From Paraspadella gotoi (lineage: Eukaryota > Chaetognatha): a DNA stretch of 64,000 nucleotides. Positions 50,879 through 61,399 of this stretch are shown here, one piece after another (the stretch's first letter is position 1; every line of letters begins with the position of its first letter). The notes beneath the pieces are model-generated. The model was not told the origin of the DNA and searched no databases. It saw only the letters and a program-made list of their open reading frames with translations. The stretch covers positions 7,871,225 through 7,935,224 of the forward strand of contig CM119269.1 in assembly GCA_051294375.1 (NCBI GenBank), given 5' to 3'. The position numbers and the translations under genes are program-made.

Positions 50879-53800
50879 ATGGCGTTACCGTTCCTTCCCG
50901 GGAACACTTTCAATTCTCGGTTGGGCAAAGAAAAATTTCACCTCTCCCACCATTTCGACACGCTCAACAATGTCCCGATGTGGATCGGAGAACGGAAACC
51001 GGGCCCGGGGGGCGAGGTCAGGCTTGGACAAGATACGCGCAAGATGCACAGCCAAATTCCGCCGGGTAATCGAGAGAATTTTCTTTGAAATCCTGTTATC
51101 GATAATATTTCATTAGTTTAACAATAACACTTTTATACGAAAATTGCGAATCACTTACCTGAACTTTTATATTGGCTTAAAATTTTACTGTTGAAAATAA
51201 AATCTCAATAAAATAAAATGGAAATGCTAACTCTCATGAGTACAGGGCGCAGAATGATCATTGATCAATGATAGAAAAAGAGTACGAAAGAAAAATAAAT
51301 AAATACATAAAAATTCCCCATTCTTGTTTCCTTTTCTCTCCTCAGGAGAAGGAAGTCCACTTCCGGCCTGGTTGGCCTTTGACCGGCAAGTCCTCTCATT
51401 TGACGCATTCTTCCAAGAGGCCGTCGTTGAGCGACGAGAGGAGCAGTTCAGAGTTCGAGATTGCAAGATCTATTTCTATCTAGAGGATGACTCTATTCAG
51501 GCAAGATCTAGACTAATGAAACAGCACTTATTATTTCCGTTTAAGTAACCTTCAACCAGTCCAATATCCTAATGGATCCCATTATTTGTCGGACCAGGTC
51601 ATCGAGCCCCGTCTCCGCAACAGCGGTGTGCCTCAGGGAACGGTGATCAAGCGTCACCGCATTCCCAAACCCGCCCCTCAAGACGACATTTACTACACTG
51701 TGGAGGACTTCAACGTGGGCAACGAGGTCTCGCTTTACGGAAAAGTCTTCAAGATCACGGGATGCGACCAGTTCACGGAAAACTTTTTGAAGAAACTGGG
51801 TAAGTTATCGAAAAGGTCTACATCCCCCTATTGACATCTTCGCCTCGTCATATTTCCTCAATTTGCAGGTGTCAAGATCAATCTCCCAGAACGAGTTCCG
51901 CCGGATCCGTACATGAGTCACAGGAAGGCCATGGACGAGAGTTGCCAGCCGCTAAGACCGTACCAATCGGTGGACACCTTGAAGCAGGTAACCATGAGCC
52001 TCGCACCATAAAAACAAATAGATGGCAAAAATAAGCAGGATCAACTTTTGTCATCAGTTCTTGGATCACGACGGTCACGTTCTCCGGTTTTACTGTTATT
52101 GGGACGACACTGACTCTATGTTCGGCGACTCGAGAGAGATGGTCCTACATTACTTTTTAGCGGGTAAATTGTTATTAATAATCATCGGATAGTGTCAGTA
52201 GTTCCATGTGACTCATTCCATCTTGAAATTTCAGACGACACCATCGAGATACGGGAGATCGTTCCGGCCAACGCCGGTCGGGATGCACCATCCGTCTTTA
52301 TTAGACGAGCTCGACTCCCCAAAGGTTCGGCTGTAGGAAAATTGAGAGAGAGGAGACGGCACAAATCGTCTTTATTAATCTAATAATTTTTAACAGGGGT
52401 GGTCCCTCTGAGAAAACCGGGCGAGATCACGCCGAGAACGGTGCTTAACGTATTTGGACCAAACGGACCCGGCGGGAGATACATCCTCGATCCCTTGAAA
52501 ACCGGGGAGGTTAACATCGATTATTACAGCGAGGCTGATCTGAAAATTGGTGAGCGGGGGAACAACGTTCTTCTGTAATTTGAATTATGCCTAAAATATG
52601 TTAACTTTGAAACCTCACAGGAAATGTCATCAACGTTTGGGGCCGAAAGTTCGTTCTCTGCGACATGGACGACTTCACGAAAGCTTTTTACAGAACCAAA
52701 TTCGGATTGACGGACGAGGACTTTACGCCTATTCAATACAAAGCGCCTCCCGTGCCGAAGCCTGATAAAGGTAAAGTGTTTAAGAAATTGGGGCACTCGA
52801 GTGTTTGATGGAAAAAACTTTTTTCTCAGAAATCCCGCCCTACAATGGATTCGGCGGAGAGGAGGACTCTTTGGGCAACTGCTTCAAGTTGATCCCTGAG
52901 GCGCCGAAGGGAGACTTCGTCAAGTTCATGCTCAAAGACCGATGCGCCCTGGACAGCAACATACTCAGATTCCACGCCAAGATGGTTTCGAAAAAGCCCA
53001 ACGACCAAGATCGTCTCTTCATTATAAAGCAAGAGCGAAAAACGAAGGGATTAAGCATAGCGAGAGACGATTAGTTTAGGTTTTTTTTACTTTTTCCAGT
53101 TACTATCTCTCCGACGATACGATTGGCGTTCACGAACCTCCGATACGGAACTCTGGCTTCCGCGGGGGATCTTTCCTCAGAAGGCAAGGATTAGCCCGAA
53201 GCTATTTGCCAAAAACGAGATACTTGAATACATACATACATACATTATACATTTTGGTGATTATACAGAGGAAAGATAAAGAAACCTAATCAGCCACGCT
53301 TTAACAACAAGCCCTCGGAATATTACACGGCGGAGGACCTTTACATTGGCGCGGTGGTGGAATTCAACTGCTTTGTTTTCAGAATTTTCGACGCTGGTAT
53401 GACTTCCTCGTTACTACTTTCGCCTACTTTCTCGTCACTAGTCGACGCCACGCCTACTTTTCTCTATTTTGTAAATTGCAGATGAATACGCTGTGGCCTA
53501 CATGGAACAGAACCCCGACGAGTTTGTTCAAGCCAGCGTGGAGAACATCATGCAAAAGATTCGCGCGATGGCGAAGGGCAAAGTGGAGGAAGTGCGCAAC
53601 TTTTTCCGACGAAACGATCCCGACGGCTCGGGCAGTGCCGCTTACTCGCAGTTTAGGACTCTTCTCATTCAACTAACTAACGTGAGTCACTTTTCAAATT
53701 GATGTCCGCTTGACAAATGGGTCGGATTTAGTTCGTCTCATATTTCGATTCACACGAGTCGTTAATCAATCACAATATCACAGGGTGCGCTGGTGGAGCA

Positions 53801-54467
53801 CGAGATCATCGCCCTGGCCCGGGCTTACTCGTTGTCCAACAATCCGGGGCCGGATATCAACGAGCTCTCGGCCATGGCGCAGGACGAATTGAGGAAAAAC
53901 AACTTCGAGGGCTTCGAGCACGTACGGGGCCTTTGCATCCATCACGACGAGGATAGGACGGGTAATTCAATATTTTGGTTTTTTCAAAAATTTCACGGCA
54001 TTTAACGATTGAACACTGAGCAGGATGGGTGGACCCCATTCTGGTTCGTTGCGCCGTGAAATCCCTACGCGTTCCTCTTCACGACGACGTCCTGGCGGCG
54101 ATGTTAAACAAGTTCGAGAAGAACGAACACTGCCAGATTAGATACGATGAGTTGGTCGAACGAATTAACTGGCGGAAGAATCCTATGATGCAGTTGGCGT
54201 CGGAGAAGGTTTGTTTTTGGAAAAAGAGAGAGAGTTTCGCAGCATCATCGATGCTGCAAAATGTTTAAGTTTTTTCTTTCTTCTACACAGCGCTCCGTGG
54301 TGGCCGAGGTTCCTTCCCCGACGGAAAGCGTGAAGGATGTCAACTATCGCCAGCTGCTTAAGGATTTGTTTCCCAAAGGGAGCGAGGACGAGGCGGCGGG
54401 GAGAGCGGTCGTCGTCGCGGCGGCCGGCAGCGGCGACATCGTTCCTAATGACACGTCCCGGTGTTGA
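50879..54467 (+). CDS. EFHC2: EF-hand domain-containing protein 2, DM10 axonemal protein
   Basis: EFHC1/EFHC2 are microtubule inner proteins of motile cilia doublets. Fifteen exons were traced: 50,879-51,065; 51,346-51,500; 51,598-51,799; 51,869-51,987; 52,058-52,163; 52,235-52,324; 52,397-52,549; 52,621-52,770; 52,830-53,028; 53,100-53,183; 53,269-53,396; 53,482-53,681; 53,784-53,961; 54,024-54,208; 54,291-54,467. They sum to 771 codons including the stop. Three DM10 domains are visible, marked by [16 protein letters not shown] / [27 protein letters not shown] / [10 protein letters not shown], and NILRFHAK / [19 protein letters not shown]. The N-terminus [12 protein letters not shown] and KEKFH match EFHC2 rather than EFHC1. 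The C-terminal part has two EF-hand-like loops ([24 protein letters not shown]). Three of the fourteen introns start with GC instead of GT. Confidence 0.95.
51501..51597 (+). other. GC-AG intron 1 of 3 in EFHC2
   Basis: The exon ends in CAG and the intron begins gcaaga; the acceptor is accag at 51,597. Only this junction keeps the frame between YLEDDSIQ and [10 protein letters not shown]. The nearest downstream GT shifts the frame. Confidence 0.85.
53029..53099 (+). other. GC-AG intron 2 of 3 in EFHC2
   Basis: The exon ends AA and the intron begins gcaaga. The join yields RLFIIN-YYLSDD in frame. No GT lies in the exon end that could replace it. Confidence 0.8.
53184..53268 (+). other. GC-AG intron 3 of 3 in EFHC2
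   Basis: The exon ends AG and the intron begins gcaagg. The join gives [15 protein letters not shown] in frame. No alternative GT donor is present between FLRR and the next exon that keeps the frame. Confidence 0.8.
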
Positions 54468-54997
54468 GGGGGCGAAATCGGAGGCGCACCTGTACATAAC
54501 ATTCGTCTTTCGATTCGCGAGAATAACTAACTTTTATTGGCTTTTGTCTTCAGACGTAACTCATTCTTCCCTTGAATCTGAAATGGATGAATACAAGGAG
54601 CTCTTTTTTATTTGTATTTTTTTTTTTTAGCAACAATTGCAATGAAACACCGATAATCGGGAATTTATAAGTCAAATAAATATGCCATTGCAAAAAAAAG
54701 TTATTTTTTTGCACAACGAAGTAGAATATAACAGAGGCTTTAGGTAAAAAAAAAATTCGAAGTTTTTAAAATCACGATTATAATTGTGATAACAGATTGG
54801 CTACGCGTCAAGTAAGAAAGAAATTAACCCAGAAAAAAAAGGAATCTCTCTGAAAATTGCGTTGGTTTAAAAGCATAAAAATTTATGGCACTAGTATGAA
54901 GCATGCGCTCGCATTGTTTTTTATATGTAGTTCGATATTCATCTCTTAGAATAGAAGAAGCGACCACAATGTCGGTGATAAGCAGCCGCTTCCGATT
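54468..54997. other. Convergent 3' region between EFHC2 and the nostrin-like gene
   Basis: About 530 bp, AT-rich. It includes a plus-strand AATAAA near 54,676, a plausible EFHC2 polyadenylation signal. No other gene is seen. Confidence 0.5.
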
Positions 54998-57900
54998 TCA
55001 GATCATCTTTACATAAGACGCCGGAAAAAGGCCCCACTTTCCACGGAGTTCTCCTTGCCACCTGTAGAACAATAAATACTAGTACTCAATATATGAGATA
55101 GTTGTAGTTAACATTATTTATAAATTTCATATCCAACTTACCAGCCATCATCAGTTTTGTCGTAAACGCTTATTAAATCGCCCGCTTGGATCGTCAGCTC
55201 GTCCTCCTTTTAGGAAGGATTAAAAAGTCGATCATTTGTTTTTTCAATCACGAGTAAATTATTTTTTCTTGACTGATATGATTTAACTGGAGTTTGATAA
55301 CGAATGTTCAAGATCATTATATATATGCATATTAGGCCGGAACAGGTTGAAAACTAAGTTCTCTCAAATAAATAATGGTTAAGTGACTGTTAGAGAATAT
55401 GAAAATAAAAATAAATTTTAAAATTCATCTTATTGATAAGCGCACGGAAGCAATTAAATATTATTTTATTACTATATATATATATAAAGTTTAAAATTTT
55501 TTTTTAATTTTCCATTTTTTTAATAGATTCTGGTAAAGCTTTAAAAGTTAGATAAAGGTTATTAATACAACTTTTTAAATTTTTTTGTTTTATTGACAAA
55601 AATTTTTAAAAAAACATAAAATTCAGCTAATGATGATGATGATTTTTTAAGGTTTTTTTTATTTTTAACCAATTTATTGTCAAAATTTTAAAAAATTGTA
55701 GTACTAACTTTCATTTAACTTTTCAAGCTCAATATGAATCGTTCTTAATATTATATTATATATATTATATTATATATATGCAGGGACCTGCTATGTCATT
55801 ATCTTGTAAGAGTGATGGAGGCCTTAAACCACCGGGGCCTGTCCGGAGTCAGGGGCAAGATAGCTTATTTATTAAATGAATGAATAATTTTTATATTGGT
55901 TGTACCAATTTCATATTAATAAATATTTAAAAGCTTCAGTGCAACAACCCAATGAACTAATTCAAAAAGTTGCATTGAAAATCGATTTAGTAATAGAAGG
56001 AAAAAAGAAATTTTTTTGATAGAAGTTATAAAAAGTGTTCAATTTTGGCCCGCCTTAATGTATATATATGGATGAATTATTGAAACTAAGACCTGATTAG
56101 CGACGTAATCGAACTGCGCCTCCGCTTGTCCGACCACGTTGGACATGTCCACAAGGTCAAACTCCTCGTCAAGATCCGTTCCGCCCTCATTTTTGAAGTT
56201 CGCTACAAGAAAAGTCGAGTGGAATTTATAGGTCATCGTCTGAGAAATATTTGGCGCGAAGCCCGATGATCATTTCTCATCTGTATCACTGAGATGGATA
56301 ATTTCTTGTTACTTTAATAATTTTATATTATATTGTGGCTTCCACAATATATTTTATATTATATTTATATACAATTTCATAATAACCCGTTGTCCGTTCG
56401 TGTTTTTTGGTGTCACTCGCAAACCGACACGGGGTATGATAAGATTTAAAAAAAAAATAACTATACAGACATATATATATAGTTATATGTTTATTTATAT
56501 ATATATATATATATATATTCATATATATAGTTATATTCTTATCTGAGGCAAACATACCCTCTTATAAATATACTAAATTAACCAGCATTTTAAGTCTCCA
56601 CTTCAATCACTTAACTTCACTCGTCACTACAAAAAACCAAAAAAAATTTAATCACACGAAGCAAATCAATCAAAGCGATGAATCCAGTTGTGTCGAAAAG
56701 TACCTAAGTGCTTTAGTTGTTAAGGCTTAAAAATAATAAACCAAACTTCACCAAGTGGCAAAAGAAGTTTTCAATTCAATACCTCACGGCGAAGTGAAAC
56801 TCAAGATCGCTGTGACGAAAACTAATCACACTTCCTGGACCTGGTTTTCAGTGAAGGAGATAGAAAGGTCTCTCAATCTCAGCTCAATTACTTTTCAATC
56901 TTCAGCTATCTTATCAAGCAACGATTAACGAGAATACATTTAGATCATTCAAATTTTCACACTTACTCGCGTTAACGTTGAATCCGATGACGCCGGGAGT
57001 TGAACCGGTGGCGCCGAGGGCGACGGGCATCGAATCAATGGCGCCGGCACACGATTCCTCCAAGGGACGCCGGAGAAGAGATTGCGAAGGCGCTGACGCG
57101 ACGGCGCTGCCCGAACTTCGACCTAAGGTTCCTGCAAAATCAAACAGAAACGACAATTGAATGGGATCAAATTGTTACATGGATTTTTCTTATTCAGTTT
57201 ACTTACCAGTGCCAACGGAGAAGTTAGCGTAAGGCACGTCCGTGTAAACAGAATCTTCCTGAAGCACGTTGTAAGGCACTCGGAGGATAGTCTGTTGATA
57301 TCCCAACTTGTCCTTGCCGTGTTCCATATACTGAGAGGTCCAATGCTGTCCGGTCTGTGGAAACAAAGGATCGGGGGGAAAATAGCAGAAGACTAGTGGC
57401 AACAAATATCGATCGAAGAGAGACTTTCGCGGGTTCGCCCAACCGACCGTGGTCCTGTTGAGCTTGGCCATCGCCGTCTGAATCCGGTTCTGCGATGCCT
57501 CGAGGAAATTAATGGTGGCGTTGGCTTGAATGAGGCGCTGGGCTACGTCCGCGCGTGCGTCCATGTCCGCGTAAGAGGGCGTCTCCGAGTAAACCTAAGA
57601 AACGAGTGGGGCCCGAGAATGAATATGTGGCACACGCGGTATCGATTTCTAGCAAGATATTTCCTTCCGGCGTTTTTAATGACTTCACGGATTTTCAGCG
57701 TACATTTAGTCATTCGTCAAGAGAAATCGCAAGTTAATTTCTAGACGGAAAGATGCAATTTTTTTTTCACTACCAATCGCTGGGAAAGCATTCGAACCAA
57801 ACGAATTTTAACAAAAAAAAAAAAAAAAAAACAACCAAAATAAAAATGTAAAAAATCGCATAGTTTTCAAGACTTACGGATTGACTGGAAACGGAATTTT

Positions 57901-59873
57901 TAAACATCATCTGGATGTTGAAAGAAACGAAAGAGAAAATTTCTAACAAAAATGTTTTTAACATTCGTCTTGCCTCGAATATTCCAGCAATTAACTCATA
58001 GTCAAATGGCATTTATCTAGTAATAACAGGACTGACTTGAGCGAGGTGATGAATGCCGTCTTTGGCTTTCCGCTCCCGAGAGACGTCGGCTTCGAGCAGG
58101 TCGACCCACCGCTGGAGACTCATCGTCCGCCGTTCAAGGTTCATCGCGTTGTTGAGGTCGACAGCGTAGGGGCAGAGCAAGAGTTGCTCGGGCACGTTGG
58201 CGCCGGTGCTGAGATTTAAAAGTTATTGCACAGGATCGATGACTATTTCGATTCCGAAAGCTACAAACCTCTTGAAGTCAATTGTCATCTGCACGTCTTC
58301 GTTGACCGAAATCTCTAATTTCTCGAGTCCGCTCTGGATCTGCGAGATAGCGGGGACGAAAGCCGCGACGAATCCAGCGTATTTGCGGAGAAATCCCGAG
58401 CACTGTGAGATCCGCTCCTCCTCCAACATCTGCAACTGGGCGCTCGCCTGGAGACGAGCGTTTTTCAATTAATTAATGATTATAAATGCTTATTTAAAGA
58501 GATACCTTGTCAGCGAACTTAAAACCAGATTAGAATAGCAAACCTTGTAAACGGCTGATTCCCAATCTTGACGGGCCGCCTCTGCTTTTTGCCCCATTTC
58601 GTGATACTCGTTTTCGTACTTAAGGACCTAAATTTCGAGTAACGAAAAAAGGTCTCACATTCTCACAAACAGAAAAATAGATCACTTCCACGCCCTTTAA
58701 CCTAACCCCGTCAGAGAGCTTCTTGATTTTCCCCTCCAACTTCTGAATGTCCTTTTCCGAGATGGAGGCGGATCTGCTGCGGCCGCTCTGCGTCTCCTTG
58801 AGCTGCTCCTCGAGTTTCTCCGAGTCTTTGGTGGCGGTGAAGGCGGATTTTTTGGCTTTGCTCTCGTCGCTTCTTCTGTCGTTAAGAGCCTGCGTTTGAA
58901 AAGGAAAGCATTTAAAAGCAACCAAATGCGCCCTATGTCAAATTATTATATTTGGCGGAATTTAAAACGGCAACAAAACAAGTTTCAGAGTAATATTGCT
59001 CGAATATATCTCAATTTTCCGTTTATCAAGAGTCTCGACCAATCAAACACCACTCGATCTCTAAGCCTCCCACTCGCCTTGGCCCTCTTCTCGACAGTGG
59101 TCTCGATCTGCTTCTTGGCCTTGCATTGCGCTTCCACCAAGGCCCGCATCGGTTTAATGATCTCGTCGGCGAATCCGTTGGCGACGCTTCGGTGAATCTC
59201 AGCTTCGGCGTCCAACGCCTCGCCGACTCGACTCCAACACGCGCCCACCGTCGCGCGACATCTGGCGTCGTCGCCGCTGCTGTCGTATAATTATTCATTT
59301 GTCATATTCGCTGATGAAGGTTTGAAAATAAACCGAAACATGGCCAAATCTAATTTTTAATCCGTTGTTCAATGAAAAATACTATTTTGTACACTAATTT
59401 CTAAACAACGAAAAGAAAGGAAACGATACAATCATTAAATGTTACACTAAGATCTTTCAGAGACTTAAGTCAAATAAATTCAATCTCATGTCTTTACCAA
59501 TCGACGACGGAGCCGCGTTTTGCAGACCCGTCTTTCGCCGTCGGAGGCGACACTTCTTTGCACAGTTTGTTGAGTTTCGTGGCGAGTTTTTGCAAAGATT
59601 TTGCGTAGCTCTGCTCCAAGTCGACTCTTTCTTGCAATGTGGCCGAGAGATCCTTGCAAAAGTCGGCTGTCGATGAGGAATAAAGGTTAAGTTAAGATCC
59701 AGAAGATTGGGTACCCAATGGGTAGTCTCTTCTTTATGAAATCCCTACTCACTTCCGCCCTTCATGACTTTCTTGAGCTCATCCCATCCGCTGGGTCCCC
59801 AGAAGGCGTCTTTGAAGGCGCCGGCGCCCATGAGGCCGGGTTGTTGTTGCCTCATCTCCGCCATGCTCGCCAT
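54998..59873 (-). CDS. NOSTRIN: F-BAR/REM-1/SH3 protein, nostrin-like
   Basis: Nostrin binds membranes through its F-BAR domain and recruits N-WASP, dynamin and signalling enzymes through a C-terminal SH3. The start at 59,873 gives MASMAEMRQ, then FWGPSGWDELKKVMKGG. The F-BAR core follows: DFCKDLSATLQERVDLEQSY then AKSLQKLATKL, EIIKPMRALVEAQCKAKKQ, and later helices (QALNDRRSDESKAKK; ASAQLQMLEEERISQCSGF). A helical hairpin (MNLERRTMSLQRWVDLLEAD; LIQANATINFLEASQNRIQT) resembles the REM-1/HR1 region of nostrin. The C-terminal SH3 is spread over three exons: AEAQFDYVANQ / EDELTIQAGDLISVYDK / WWQGELRGKWGLFPASYVKM then I, with TGA at 54,998-55,000. Domain order and the REM-like segment favour nostrin over CIP4/FNBP1 or PACSIN, but that choice is less sure than the F-BAR/SH3 call. 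Confidence 0.82.
55778..55928 (+). mobile_element. Dispersed repeat family R1 copy
   Basis: Shares tgctatgtcattatcttgta, gatggaggccttaaaccacc, ggggcaagatagcttattta and ttatattggttgtaccaatt with the inverted copy at 63,655-63,795. It is in an intron of the nostrin-like gene. Confidence 0.75.
56470..56530. repeat. (TA)n-rich tract
   Basis: A TA dinucleotide-rich tract in an intron of the nostrin-like gene, with a smaller one near 55,475-55,490. Confidence 0.85.
59305..59352 (+). ncRNA. Hammerhead ribozyme-like motif (copy 3)
   Basis: The plus strand reads CTGATGA, a perfect stem II (GGTTT/AAACC), GAAAC, loop AT, then GGC. The two large core boxes are intact. The base before the cleavage triplet differs from copy 1 (GGC instead of GTC), which breaks the A-U pair of stem III. 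A short stem I (about four of five pairs) can form. It lies in an intron of the nostrin-like gene, antisense to it. Confidence 0.55.
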
Positions 59874-60000
59874 TCTCCCTTTCGAAATCGTAGATGTAAT
59901 TAAAAGAAAAAAATACTGATTCAATTCAAGTTCGTGAAGTGGATTATTAATTTGTTACGAGTAATTTTCTGTTTTAAAATGATTGACGAAAACTATTAAC

Positions 60001-60425
60001 GAATATAGCGTAGTGAAAGTCACTTGTAAAAATTCTAATTGTCAATTATGACCAATGTACCACTAGGTTAAAAATTTTAAAAAACTATTTAATATACAAA
60101 AATTTAATTTTCAGCTTAAAATATAGGTTTTTCTAATTTTTGACCAACTTAATGTAAGAATCTTTAAAAAAGAGTTATAGTTCTTTTCATCAACTTTTGA
60201 TCACGAATCCAAATCTGCAAAAAAAAACTGATAAAAAACCATTTTGAAAATTTTAAAATTTATAGGGTTAGTAATATATATATATAATTATAAATAAATA
60301 TAGCCTACTGCGTAACTAAAATTATAATAAATAGTTTTTATATATTAATGTTCATTAGTACAACGTTGTTCATTCTTCACTTTTAGAATTTTATTTTAAG
60401 TTAAATTAAACTTTTTACTACGCTT
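60001..60425. mobile_element. MITE copy, hAT-like
   Basis: Carries the same terminal GCGTAGTGAAAG / TTTTTACTACGC repeats and internal blocks as the copies at 7,200-7,740 and 14,310-14,722. The direct repeat TATTAAC flanks it on both sides (59,994-60,000 and 60,426-60,432). Confidence 0.75.
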
Positions 60426-60575
60426 TATTAACAAAATATAAATTTATAAAGTAATAAAAAATAAGCTTGAAATTAGTTCGAGAGAATGATTCTCGAGATT
60501 CAAGATAAAATCGAAACTGTTAGATGTTTTAAAAATTAAGTATCTTCTCATCTCGTTTTCAAATTTTTTTTCTAG

Positions 60576-60756
60576 CCGCTCTCGAAGATTCAGCCGCTAC
60601 CCCCCTCCCTAGCCACCAGTCTCACTTCGAGACAGACGATATTCGACGGACAGCTGGTGGAGGTTCCGCTGAGTGGGACTCCAGCTCTGTCGCCTGGAGT
60701 TACGGTCGGAAATCAGGCTGCCAACGAAGGACGAAATGGATTTTCCAGCCCATAAC
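60576..60756 (+). other. Possible orphan coding exon
   Basis: A pyrimidine-rich tract ending ttctag precedes an open stretch that reads without a stop in two frames. One frame ends at TAA near 60,754 after about 60 residues (SKIQPLPPSLATSLTSRQ ... NEGRNGFSSP). It has higher GC than its surroundings. No upstream exon was found on this strand, so it could be a 5' UTR exon of the kinesin-like gene, a terminal exon of an unseen gene, or chance. Confidence 0.25.
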
Positions 60757-61273
60757 ATGTAAAAAAATCCGGCGGTTGAAAAATTACGGAGGAAGAGAGA
60801 AGAGGAAAATATTTTTTTTTCAAAGTTGGGTTTTTTTCCTTGTTCGAGAAGGAATTAGGATTTTAAAAATCGAACGAACAACTCTCAGACAAAAACGGCC
60901 GAGTTAAAGTTTTTTTCAGAGTCAAGTGCAAAAAAAATCAAGGAAAAAAAGAACGTCCTCTTTTCCCCCGCTCTCAGTGACTCACGAGTTAAAGAGAGAA
61001 AAATGGATAATCGAGTCTGTTCACGGATCTATATCCTTCGCTAATAATCGCATTAATTTCAACGGCGGCGCCGGTAAAGCGATTCAGAACCGAGAGGTGT
61101 AACAGTAGAGAATTTATGTATTATTAATAGTTCGTTGTGCTATTAACATCGTTACATGGTTTGAATTAGAGCCCTTCGGCAGCGGCGACGGCACGACGGA
61201 GCTGCGGAGAGAGTTCGGGATGTCGAATTAACTTTCGAGTGGGGAAAAAGGAGCCCCGGCCGATGAGGAGGAG

Positions 61274-61287
61274 GTTACTAAGGCAAC
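61274..61287 (+). promoter_or_regulatory. X-box-like RFX site upstream of the kinesin-like gene
   Basis: GTTACT-AA-GGCAAC, an imperfect palindrome matching RYYNYY-N2-RRNRAC. It lies 113 bp before the kinesin-like ATG, the distance range typical of X-boxes in ciliary genes. The degenerate consensus is common by chance. Confidence 0.4.
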
Positions 61288-61399
61288 CGAGACGCTAGGA
61301 AAAGCCTGGATTCATCAATGATTCGGGAATTGGAAAGCGGTGCATCGTTCACGAGATCACAGATTGTTTCGTAGTTAAAATCGTGATACAACATTGACG

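Larger units (their letters stand above)
59874..61399. promoter_or_regulatory. Divergent nostrin-like/kinesin upstream region
   Basis: About 1.5 kb between the two start codons. It contains a MITE (60,001-60,425), a possible orphan exon (60,576-60,756) and an X-box-like palindrome at 61,274-61,287. Confidence 0.45.

Noticed and set aside
51501-51548. Reading through the EFHC2 exon to a GT donor near 51,545
   Set aside because: The join to the next exon would be out of frame, while the GC donor keeps the frame and the conserved sequence.
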